From positions 1 through 13,992 of the forward strand of contig JALHUG010000277.1 in the NCBI GenBank assembly GCA_022866185.1: 13,992 bases of DNA, written 5' to 3'. How positions within the stretch are numbered: position 1 is the first letter of the stretch; every line of letters begins with the position of its first letter. The translations under genes were made by a program, and so were the position numbers. The DNA is from Dehalococcoidia bacterium. Lineage in GTDB: Bacteria > Chloroflexota > Dehalococcoidia > SM23-28-2. Below are positions 1 to 5,524 of this stretch, one piece after another. The notes beneath the pieces are model-generated. The model did not search any database. It worked only from the letters and a program-made list of their open reading frames with translations, and was not told where the DNA came from.

Positions 1-483
1 GAGGACCTCCACCACGTCCACCGGCGTGAAGGCTCCACCGCCCCCTCCTTTGGCGGCCGCGGCGTGCACGTTCCCTATCAGCGCGTCCTCAAGGCCGAAA
101 GCCCTGGCGAACCACGCCTGCGCCGGCCGATCCACCGTGACGACGATGGTGTCCCACTTGGTGGGATCGGTGATGTAGGTGCGACGGAAGGTTATGGAGA
201 TCGTGTCCCCCTTGGACGCGTCCACACCATTCTTCAGCAGATACTCTTGGGCCTTGGCCGTCGCCGCCACAGAGTCGTCTGGAAGCTCCCACGCGCCGGC
301 CAGAGCAGCAGCATCCACGGCCTTCTGGACCTCGCCCTTCTGAGCGAGCCAGTAGCCCACATCCACGGCCATGGCCGCAAAGCCCAGGATCACGAGCATG
401 CCCAGGGCAGCAAGCACGAGGCCTTGACCGAGCTCTTGCCGCCAAAGGCGACGCAGCATTCGCAACGCCTTCATGCCAATCAT
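1..483 (-). CDS. TadG-like pilus assembly protein (Tad domain), 3' end cut by window edge
   Basis: The frame stays open to base 1, so at least 161 residues are visible and the C-terminus is missing. After a basic start (KALRMLRRLWRQ) comes GQGLVLAALGMLVILGFAAMAVDVGYW split over one membrane segment (about residues 20-42), then KGEVQKAVDAAALAGA. The 'AVDVG...AVDAAALAGA' pattern is the hallmark of the Tad/TadG N-terminal domain, a protein anchored in the inner membrane with a large external part. It follows the TadE-like gene by 5 bases, so the two are probably cotranscribed and translationally coupled. Two in-frame ATGs exist (483 and 474) because the sequence ATTGGCATG is duplicated. I chose 483 because GGAG in the end of the upstream gene lies 8 bases before it. 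The family assignment is firm; the exact role in this pilus system is inferred. Confidence 0.82.
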   Translation of the reverse strand, partial: MIGMKALRMLRRLWRQELGQGLVLAALGMLVILGFAAMAVDVGYWLAQKGEVQKAVDAAALAGAWELPDDSVAATAKAQEYLLKNGVDASKGDTISITFRRTYITDPTKWDTIVVTVDRPAQAWFARAFGLEDALIGNVHAAAAKGGGGGAFTPVDVVEVL

Positions 484-488
484 GCCAA

Positions 489-911
489 TCACTCCAATCG
501 CATGTCAGCAGTCGAGCTTATGGTGAACGTGTCACTGACGGTACCGCCGCTGACCATGCTCACGAGGCCCGCCACGGGAGTCATTACGGAGTAGGTGTAG
601 CTCACGTCCACCACCACCGACGTGCCCGGGTCACCATCGGCGTTGGTGACGGTGACGGTAAGGTCAGCTTGATCAAGGGAGCTCGCCGTATTACGCACCC
701 GCTGCTCGATGTCAACGGCAGGTGCGTGAATAGTTCCCAGACGGGCACCCTCGCGCGCCGAGTTGGTGACGGTAAGCCAGGCATTGAAAGCCATCCCGAA
801 ATCGACGATGGCAAAGAGCACGAGGAGGAAGATGGGCAGCACAAAGGCAAACTCCACCAGTGACTGTCCACCCTCCTCTTTGCCTGTGCGTCTGATGATG
901 CGCCTAAACAT
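489..911 (-). CDS. TadE-like minor pilin / pilus assembly protein
   Basis: 140 residues, a typical length for TadE-like pseudopilins. The N-terminus has a basic leader (residues 1-12), then EGGQSLVEFAFVLP (13-26) with Glu20, followed by one hydrophobic segment (about 22-42). After it comes the conserved TadE signature 'TNSAREGARLGT' (49-60). The rest is a small beta-rich extracytoplasmic domain. TadE proteins are processed by the prepilin peptidase and take part in assembling Flp pili; a prepilin peptidase is encoded at 1717-2454. It lies between the Flp pilin gene (140-base gap) and the TadG-like gene (5-base gap), all on the minus strand. No strong ribosome binding site was found before the ATG at 911, so the exact start is less certain than the identity. 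Confidence 0.88.
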   Translation of the reverse strand: MFRRIIRRTGKEEGGQSLVEFAFVLPIFLLVLFAIVDFGMAFNAWLTVTNSAREGARLGTIHAPAVDIEQRVRNTASSLDQADLTVTVTNADGDPGTSVVVDVSYTYSVMTPVAGLVSMVSGGTVSDTFTISSTADMRLE

Positions 912-1051
912 GGCTACTATAGGCTCCCGGTGCTTGACTACTTCTGCAGGAGCGCCGCGGCTCAGCCGGAGCGCCTAACAGCACATGTGCCTCGTACTGA
1001 CCCCCGGTTGGGCCGCGGACCGCCCCTGCTATTGGTTCCCACCTGAATGGA

Positions 1052-1258
1052 CTATCCGCCGAGAGCGGTCGCTATCTGGCCCAGGAACCCAGAAATGGCC
1101 AAACCAATGACCCCCACGGCAGCCATGCAGACCACCGCGATGAGGGCCAAAATCAGGCCGTACTCAGTCAGGGCCTGCCCTGCCTCCGACCGGAAGCGGG
1201 CCACTAGCCTCAGGACGAACTCGCTCATATTGCTTAGCATCGCTTCTTGTACCTCCAT
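1052..1258 (-). CDS. flp: Flp/Fap-type pilin subunit
   Basis: 68 residues as drawn, the normal size of a Flp major pilin. A basic leader ends in SEAG, followed by QALTEYGLILALIAVVCMAA. Cleavage after that Gly would place Glu at +5 and Tyr at +6 of the mature pilin, the Flp signature cut by a prepilin peptidase. One hydrophobic helix and a short Gly-rich end make up the mature protein. Starts are ambiguous: ATG 1258 has AGGAG 4 bases before it, ATG 1240 has GGAGGT about 10 bases before it, and ATG 1228 is also in frame. All leave the pilin intact. It probably heads the tad gene group that continues with the TadE and TadG-like genes. Its leader is unusually structured (see the entry at 1294-1383). 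Confidence 0.88.
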   Translation of the reverse strand: MEVQEAMLSNMSEFVLRLVARFRSEAGQALTEYGLILALIAVVCMAAVGVIGLAISGFLGQIATALGG

Positions 1259-1293
1259 TAGGCTCCTGCTTCACCCGCGGGGTTGGCTTGCAG

Positions 1294-1383
1294 GTTGGCC
1301 TATGCTGTGATAAGAAATAAGAGACGTCGGGCCCCGCGCACCCCGGCGTCCGGGGTGGGGACCTGCGGTCCTGCCAGGCCAAC
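1294..1383 (-). promoter_or_regulatory. Structured leader of the Flp pilin transcript (multi-branched inverted repeats)
   Basis: On the minus strand, GTTGGCCT derived from 1383-1376 (AGGCCAAC on plus) pairs perfectly with its 8-base complement at 1301-1294. Inside lie two perfect hairpins: a 5-bp one at 1359-1371 (loop of 3) and an 8-bp one at 1339-1357 (loop of 3). A second GCCAACC copy just after the closing arm could compete for the 5' arm. No riboswitch class is recognised. Pairing is seen directly; a regulatory role is inferred. Confidence 0.35.
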
Positions 1384-1402
1384 TCTCCTCACCCCGTCCG
1401 CG

Positions 1403-1408
1403 ATTATC
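1403..1408 (-). promoter_or_regulatory. Possible -10 box for the Flp pilin gene
   Basis: GATAAT on the minus strand matches the sigma-70 -10 consensus at five of six positions. Transcription would begin near 1396, giving a leader of about 140 bases that contains the whole nested hairpin structure. The -35 position (TATAGA, about 1431-1426) is a poor match, so this is a weak call. Confidence 0.25.
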
Positions 1409-1716
1409 ATCTTCATATCTGCCGCTCTATAGCCACCTCCTTGTCCCAGGGATAGCGACAAAGTAGGCTCATCGCTCATCTAGTCCATCCGAAGGTTTAG
1501 ACGCCTGAGCATAGGAGGTTGTTACACTTATGTCCACTTGCTTCACGAATCCTGCTCGCCTTTCACTTGAATAGACGTGCAAACTGCCCTCTCGTTACCC
1601 TCCCACGCGAGCCCTCGCGAGGAGTTTTGCCATTGCCTCTCCAGGCTCAATGCGCTAACCTGCCCATCAGTGAGTGAGCCAACCTTGACCCTCGCCAGGG
1701 ATCGAAGGGAACCGCC

Positions 1717-2454
1717 ATGCCGATTGCCGCCGCTTTCCTCGGCCTCATAGCCGGCCATCTACTGGAGCTGTTCCTCGACCGCCTCTACTCCGACGTGCCC
1801 CCTGGGGGGCCTCTCGTGCGCTGCTCGACCTGCCGTTCCCCCACCCACCCCGTTTACCTCCTCCCCCTGCTGGGCTACCTGTGGCATCGTGGCCGCTGCC
1901 CCGATTGCGACCAGCGATTGCCCATTCGCGCCCTCCTGTTGCCGCCGGCCAGCGCCCTGGTCTTCGCCCTAGCCGCCCTGCCCAGCGACGAGTGGGGGCC
2001 AACGATCCTGGGTGGCCTGTTCGCCGCCATCTTCCTGGCCCTGATGACCACCGACCTGGAGCGCCGCCTCATCCCCAATCGCATCGTCTACCCCGCCATG
2101 CTCCTGGCGATGGCTGTGTCCTGGGCCTGGCCTGACCGGGGCGTGGCGCAGGCCTTCGCCGGCGGCGGCCTGGCCTTCGCCATCATGCTCGCCGTCTACA
2201 TTGCGTCCCTGGGCCGCTTCGGCTTCGGCGATGTGAAGATGGCCATCCTCATGGGCCTGGTGGCGGGCTTCCCCGCCGTGACGGTGGGACTCTTCTTCAT
2301 GGCCGTCAGCGGCGGCCTGGTAGCGGTGCTTCTGCTGCCCACAGGGGTCATGCGGCGGGGCCAGTACATCCCTTATGGCCCCTTCATCGCCCTGGGGGCG
2401 ATCATCGCCCTCTTCTGGGGCAGCGCCATCATCGACTTGTACACGGGGGGCTAG
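1717..2454 (+). CDS. Type 4 prepilin peptidase (A24 family, with zinc-finger N-terminal domain)
   Basis: 245 residues of integral membrane aspartic protease. The N-terminal part carries two CxxC pairs (Cys36/39 and Cys61/64) within a soluble loop, as in PilD/GspO-type bifunctional peptidases. The catalytic Asp pair is visible: Asp113 in TTDLERRLIPN and Asp172 in GFGDVKM (the GxGD motif). About seven or eight hydrophobic segments surround them. The enzyme cleaves the basic leader of prepilins and pseudopilins after Gly; the Cys-bearing domain is associated with N-methylation in the PilD group. The Flp pilin and TadE-like protein encoded divergently nearby are obvious substrates, though the Cys domain is more typical of type IV pilus/T2SS enzymes than of the short TadV enzymes. 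GAAGGGA lies 6 bases before the ATG, supporting this start. Confidence 0.93.
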   Translation: MPIAAAFLGLIAGHLLELFLDRLYSDVPPGGPLVRCSTCRSPTHPVYLLPLLGYLWHRGRCPDCDQRLPIRALLLPPASALVFALAALPSDEWGPTILGGLFAAIFLALMTTDLERRLIPNRIVYPAMLLAMAVSWAWPDRGVAQAFAGGGLAFAIMLAVYIASLGRFGFGDVKMAILMGLVAGFPAVTVGLFFMAVSGGLVAVLLLPTGVMRRGQYIPYGPFIALGAIIALFWGSAIIDLYTGG

Positions 2455-2463
2455 GGCGTAATT

Positions 2464-2595
2464 GGTTCATGATTGGTGGGTTCTGAACTCCCAGGTTCGC
2501 ACACAACCCCCGCCTCAAGGCTGGGGCATGGGGAGGCGAATCCGATGCCCCCGCCTTCAGGCGGGGGTCGAGAACTAAACCACCAACGGCGAACC
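2464..2595. mobile_element. MITE-like miniature inverted-repeat element (putative)
   Basis: The ends read GGTTC-N4-TTGGTGGGTT (2464-2482) and AAACCACCAA-N4-GAACC (2577-2595). They are inverted copies with the same internal spacing, matching at 14 of 19 positions. Inside are two related hairpins: an imperfect one at 2507-2526 and a perfect 8-bp stem with a TTCA loop at 2548-2567, 17 of 20 bases alike. GC-rich hairpins of this style also occur at IS200/IS605-type ends. No transposase and no clear target duplication are visible, so the element class is unknown. Confidence 0.4.
2548..2567. terminator. Perfect GC hairpin, possible terminator of the prepilin peptidase transcript
   Basis: CCCCCGCC, TTCA, GGCGGGGG: an 8-bp perfect stem with a 4-base loop, 94 bases after the prepilin peptidase stop. 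No T-tract follows on either strand, so intrinsic termination is uncertain. An alternative pairing of GGGGCAT (2523-2529) with ATGCCCC (2545-2551) would break it. Confidence 0.3.
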
Positions 2596-2616
2596 GGCCC
2601 CGCTACCGCTGCCTCC

Positions 2617-2645
2617 TTGACAGGGTGCCCGAAAAGCGTGATATT
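2617..2645 (+). promoter_or_regulatory. Sigma-70-type promoter for the NDT/TIR-like gene
   Basis: A perfect TTGACA (2617-2622) is followed after 17 bases by GATATT (2640-2645; four of six matches to TATAAT). Transcription would start near 2652, leaving a leader of about 60 bases before the ATG at 2711. The promoter sits just to the right of the miniature element, so the gene has its own expression unit. Confidence 0.42.
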
Positions 2646-2710
2646 GCACATGAGGATCGGCAGCGGGGGTGCGACCGCCGACCAGGCGTCCCGATTGAGG
2701 AGGTGCTCAC

Positions 2711-3586
2711 ATGCCAGGTGGAGAGGAGAAGCGCGTCTGCTTCGTGATAGCCCCCATAGACGATGAGGGAACCGAAACTCGCGCTCGATCGGACCAAGTG
2801 CTCAACCACGTCATTGCCCCGGCGGCGAAGGAATGCGGGTATACGGCGCTCCGAGCGGACAAGATCTCCGAGCCCGGCTTGATCACACCCCAGATCATTC
2901 AACACCTTGTTGAGGACCCCCTCGTCATCGCGGACCTCACGGACTGGAATCCCAACGTGTTCTACGAACTCGCCGTCCGCCACGCGGTCAGAAAGCCCGT
3001 GGTTCAGATCATCCAGGCTGGCCAGAGGATTCCCTTCGACGTCGCCGGCACGCGAACAATCGAGCTCGATCACCGCGATCTCGACAGCGCCGACCGCTGC
3101 CGCGGCGAGATCGCGCGCCAGATCCGCGCTGTCGAGAAAGACGTGTCTCAGGTGGATACGCCCATCTCCGTGGCCATCGACCTACAGTCGCTCAGGCGGA
3201 GCGAGAATCCGCTCGAGAAGAGCAACGCAGAGATAATCTCGATGCTGCAGGAGCTTCGCGCCGCCGTCGGTGATCTTGCCAGGGGATCCGCGCCAGAGCT
3301 CGCGATCGACCCGCGCGTGCTCGAGGAGCTGATATACACGCTGACGGGACTGGATGGCACTCTCACGCTGGGGGCTAGAGAGGAAGGCCCTAGCGAACGG
3401 TTCGAGGAGGGTCAGGGCTACCTGCGGCACGCCATGCGTCTGGTCGAGGGGCTAGTTGTGGGGCCGAATGTGCCCTCCACGATGGTCGAGCGCGCGTACG
3501 CGCGGTGGGTACGCCAAAGCAAGGCGCAACCCGAAAGGCCATCCAGCCGGCTACCCGACCTGCCGTCCCCCCACCCCGCCCCCTAG
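2711..3586 (+). CDS. Nucleoside 2-deoxyribosyltransferase/TIR-like superfamily protein, function unknown
   Basis: 291 residues. Residues 7-125 form an alternating beta/alpha domain: KRVCFVIAPI, then RADKISEPGLITPQII, then VIADLTDWNPNVFYELAVRHA (72-92) and KPVVQII. The 'ADLT..NPNVFYEL.VRHA' signature recurs in NDT-like proteins. By position, Glu86 corresponds to the catalytic Glu of NDT and TIR NAD-cleaving enzymes, with Asp75 nearby. Residues 165-195 are helical (possible coiled coil), followed by an unrecognised helical region (about 203-275) and a Pro-rich end. AGGAGGT 7 bases before the ATG fixes the start. Codon choice is richer in CG-ending codons than its neighbours, and a mobile-looking element lies upstream, so it may be acquired. 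The fold is fairly sure; a nucleotide- or NAD-processing defence role is only a hypothesis. Its stop codon overlaps that of the convergent PPOX gene. Confidence 0.72.
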   Translation: MPGGEEKRVCFVIAPIDDEGTETRARSDQVLNHVIAPAAKECGYTALRADKISEPGLITPQIIQHLVEDPLVIADLTDWNPNVFYELAVRHAVRKPVVQIIQAGQRIPFDVAGTRTIELDHRDLDSADRCRGEIARQIRAVEKDVSQVDTPISVAIDLQSLRRSENPLEKSNAEIISMLQELRAAVGDLARGSAPELAIDPRVLEELIYTLTGLDGTLTLGAREEGPSERFEEGQGYLRHAMRLVEGLVVGPNVPSTMVERAYARWVRQSKAQPERPSSRLPDLPSPHPAP

Positions 3587-3987
3587 CCCGCCCCCATCGA
3601 CGACACGTGCTCCGGCGCGATCTTGACGATGATGCGCCGCTCGCCGGGCTGTCGCCAAGGGTACTTGTCCCGCCCCAGGTACTTCTTGGCCAGCCGGTCG
3701 ATGTGCTCCTCCGCCCCCTCCCTGGTGACCTCCACCACCCGCCCGCGTACCTGGGCGTACGTATAGGGACTCTCCTTCCTGGTTATGGAGATGGCAACGC
3801 GAGGGTCGCGCCGGATGTTCCTGGGCTTCTGCCTGCCCTCTGCCGTGTTCACCAGAATGTGCTCTCCGTCGAAATCGACCCACATGGGGGTCACCTGCGG
3901 CGACCCGTCTGGCATCACGGTCGCCAGGTGACCTATGTTGGCCTCCTCGAACAGCTTCTTGACGCCTTCCAGCATCTGATCTGTCAT
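3583..3987 (-). CDS. PPOX-class F420-dependent oxidoreductase (FDOR family)
   Basis: 134 residues, the usual size of single-domain split-barrel FDOR proteins related to Rv1155. The sequence starts MLEGVKKLFEEANIGHLATV, followed by MPDGSPQVTPMWVDFDGEHILVNTAEGRQKPRNIRRDPRVAISI in pieces (about 25-69), the core of the pyridoxamine-phosphate-oxidase-like barrel. Then YAQVRGRVVEV and a C-terminal helix with KKYLGRDKYPW are visible. Such enzymes bind F420 (sometimes FMN) and reduce small substrates; the substrate cannot be told from sequence. It is the third gene of the minus-strand unit after npdG and cofE, 22 bases behind cofE, with AGGAGG (4000-3995) 7 bases before its ATG. That context makes F420 the most likely cofactor. 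Confidence 0.85.
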   Translation of the reverse strand: MTDQMLEGVKKLFEEANIGHLATVMPDGSPQVTPMWVDFDGEHILVNTAEGRQKPRNIRRDPRVAISITRKESPYTYAQVRGRVVEVTREGAEEHIDRLAKKYLGRDKYPWRQPGERRIIVKIAPEHVSSMGAG

Positions 3988-4009
3988 CGCTCGTCCTCCT
4001 TGTTCCGCC

Positions 4010-4765
4010 TCAGCGGAAGAGATCCCTCTCCTCCGGCCGAATGAGCTGCCGAGCGGAGCCTTCCGCCCGCTGGTAATCGAACCCGCGCACGATAGCCACC
4101 GGCACCCGCGAGAGCTTCCCCATCACCAGCTCAGCCGCCGCCGCCAGCTCGTCCGCCACGGCCATCGTGCTCACCCGCAGGACGTAGCCGTGAGGGTCGC
4201 TCTGGCCCACGTAGTCCCTGGTGGGACTCATGCCCGCCACGCCTATCGCCACGTTGGTGTGGCCCTCCCGCCAGGGCCGACCGAAGGTATCGGAGATGAT
4301 CACCGCAACCGAGATGCCAGCCCTTCTTTCCTGTACCGCCGCCCGAATGCGCTCCGCCGATTCGTCGGGGTTCTCGGGCAGGAGGGAAACCATGCCGCCG
4401 CCGACGTTGGAGGTATCGACGCCGGCATTGGCGCAGACGAAGCCGTGCTTGGTCTCGCAGATGATGACGCCGCGCTCCTGGCGGACGATACGCCGGCTCT
4501 CTCCCAGGATCACCTCCAGCAGCCGCGCGTCCTTGCCTGTCTGGGCGGCCAGCTCCTGAGCGCGAGCCGACGGCTCCACCTGGCGCAGGTCCACCAGCCG
4601 CCCCTCGGCCTTGGAGACGATCTTCTGGGTGACCACCAGCACATCGCCGTCCTCGATGTCCACGCCCTGCCCGCGAGCGGCCTCCAGGATCAGGGCCGCC
4701 AGGTCGTCGCCGGGGCGAACCTCGGGCATGCCAGCGACGCCGATGATCTGCACTTGGAGAGCCAT
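4010..4765 (-). CDS. cofE: Coenzyme F420-0:L-glutamate ligase (CofE)
   Basis: 251 residues, matching stand-alone archaeal-type CofE rather than the longer actinobacterial FbiB fused to a nitroreductase-like domain. Family landmarks in order: PGDDLAALI (18-26), DVLVVTQKIVSKAEG (41-55), CETKHGFVCANAGVDTSNV (103-121, metal and phosphate site region) and SDTFGRPWREG (158-168). The enzyme uses GTP and a divalent metal to add gamma-linked glutamates to F420-0. The start follows the npdG stop by 15 bases, and the PPOX gene follows 22 bases later, so the three form an operon. The ribosome binding site before ATG 4765 is weak (GGGCGGG), in line with coupling to upstream translation. Confidence 0.95.
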   Translation of the reverse strand: MALQVQIIGVAGMPEVRPGDDLAALILEAARGQGVDIEDGDVLVVTQKIVSKAEGRLVDLRQVEPSARAQELAAQTGKDARLLEVILGESRRIVRQERGVIICETKHGFVCANAGVDTSNVGGGMVSLLPENPDESAERIRAAVQERRAGISVAVIISDTFGRPWREGHTNVAIGVAGMSPTRDYVGQSDPHGYVLRVSTMAVADELAAAAELVMGKLSRVPVAIVRGFDYQRAEGSARQLIRPEERDLFR

Positions 4766-4780
4766 AGCGCCCGCCCGGAC

Positions 4781-5455
4781 CTAGCCCCTGAGGGTAGGGG
4801 AGATCCCGGTGATCCTGAGAGAGGTGCGGGCCTTGTAGGTCTTGTTGAGGTTCAGAAGGAGAACGGTGAACTCCTCCAGGTAGCGGCTGTTGGCCAGGGG
4901 GCCGCCGTCCAGCGCCCGCACGCCCTCCATCTTCTCGGCCAGGGCCATCACCCGCTCCTTGGCCTGCTGATGGTCAGCGCACACCAGCACATCGGCCGCC
5001 AGCGGCCGCTCCACCCGCATGAGCTGGCCGGCGTCGAGGTGGTGGAAGGCGGCCACCACCTGGGCCTGGGGCAAGAGCGACTGGGCCTGCTGGGCCGCCG
5101 AGCCCTCGGGCACGGCGATGGCGGCGATCTTCCCGCCCTCGAAGGAGATGGGGACCACCACGTCCACCACCAGCTTGGCCCCGATATCCGGCGCCAACGC
5201 CGCGAGGGTATCCCTGTGACCAACGAAGGGGATGGTGACGAACACGATGTCCCCCCTGCGCACCGCCTCCTGGTTGACCATGCCCGCAGCCCGCGCCTGG
5301 GGCACGCGAGCCGTTATCTTCTCCACCGCCTGCTGGGCCCGCTCCGGCGAGCGCGAACCGATGACGATCTCATGGCCAGCCGCGGCGAAGCGCACGGCCA
5401 GGCCCAGGCCCTCGGGACCCGTTCCGCCGATGAATGCAAGCACCTCGACAGGCAT
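4781..5455 (-). CDS. npdG: NADPH-dependent F420 reductase (NpdG / Fno)
   Basis: 224 residues, the family's normal length. A Rossmann dinucleotide site opens the protein (AFIGGTGPEGLG, residues 7-18). GSRSPERA (33-40) supplies the Ser/Arg contacts for the 2'-phosphate of NADPH. VVDVVVP and AAFHHLDAGQL follow in the F420-binding half. The enzyme passes hydride between NADPH and F420. It is the first gene of npdG-cofE-PPOX and diverges from cofG. The ATG at 5455 leaves only four residues before the first beta strand, as usual for the family, so an upstream start is unlikely. There is no ribosome binding site, but TATAAT lies 8 bases before the ATG, suggesting a leaderless message. Confidence 0.95.
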   Translation of the reverse strand: MPVEVLAFIGGTGPEGLGLAVRFAAAGHEIVIGSRSPERAQQAVEKITARVPQARAAGMVNQEAVRRGDIVFVTIPFVGHRDTLAALAPDIGAKLVVDVVVPISFEGGKIAAIAVPEGSAAQQAQSLLPQAQVVAAFHHLDAGQLMRVERPLAADVLVCADHQQAKERVMALAEKMEGVRALDGGPLANSRYLEEFTVLLLNLNKTYKARTSLRITGISPTLRG

Positions 5456-5473
5456 GGCGAGCCATTATACTAT
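5445..5473 (+). promoter_or_regulatory. Possible promoter for cofGH overlapping the npdG promoter
   Basis: TCGACA (5445-5450; five of six to TTGACA) is followed after 17 bases by TACTAT (5468-5473; four of six). TATACT at 5466-5471 is a better -10 but with only a 15-base spacer. Either overlaps the npdG -10 box, so the two divergent units could compete for polymerase. Weak call. Confidence 0.25.
5464..5469 (-). promoter_or_regulatory. Consensus -10 box for npdG, implying a leaderless mRNA
   Basis: TATAAT on the minus strand ends 8 bases before the npdG ATG, so transcription would start one or two bases before the start codon. No clear -35 is present at 17 bases (GGTATC). Leaderless starts with this spacing are common in several deep bacterial lineages. 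Confidence 0.45.
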
Positions 5474-5524
5474 TAGCCCGAAGCGTGATACCAGACCTAC
5501 GGGCGGCCACAATGATCCCCGCTG

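Larger units (their letters stand above)
1259..1716. other. Divergent intergenic region between pilin and prepilin peptidase genes
   Basis: 458 bases without a convincing gene. The left part (to about 1400) reads as the leader of the minus-strand Flp pilin gene and holds several inverted repeats. GATAAT on the minus strand at 1408-1403 is a possible -10 box with a poor -35. CCTCGCGAGG at 1613-1622 is a perfect 10-base palindrome of unknown role. A 38-codon minus-strand frame (1416-1300) has an AGGAGG too far upstream and is not called. No convincing promoter was found for the prepilin peptidase. Confidence 0.6.
2455..2710. other. Intergenic region with miniature element and promoter
   Basis: 256 bases between the prepilin peptidase and the NDT/TIR-like gene. 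No protein gene is supported. The left half is a 132-base inverted-repeat element with internal hairpins; the right half holds a TTGACA promoter and an excellent ribosome binding site for the following gene. Both are listed separately. Confidence 0.6.

Noticed and set aside
916..921. TATAGT on the minus strand as a leaderless promoter for the TadE-like gene
   Set aside because: Only 4 bases separate it from the ATG, too close for the start codon to be included in the transcript.
949..975. Direct repeat GGAGCGCC twice, 11 bases apart, between the TadE-like and Flp genes
   Set aside because: Only 8 bases and GC-rich; expected by chance often enough in this composition, and not placed at a promoter.
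1300..1416. 38-codon minus-strand frame beginning MKMIIADGVRRVG, faintly like a response-regulator start
   Set aside because: Too short, AGGAGG is about 18 bases away, and it falls within the pilin leader structure.
4190..5476. 428-codon open frame on the plus strand
   Set aside because: It lies antisense to cofE and npdG, whose motifs are complete. Its composition (His/Gly/Asp rich, no domains) is the usual artefact of high GC at third positions.
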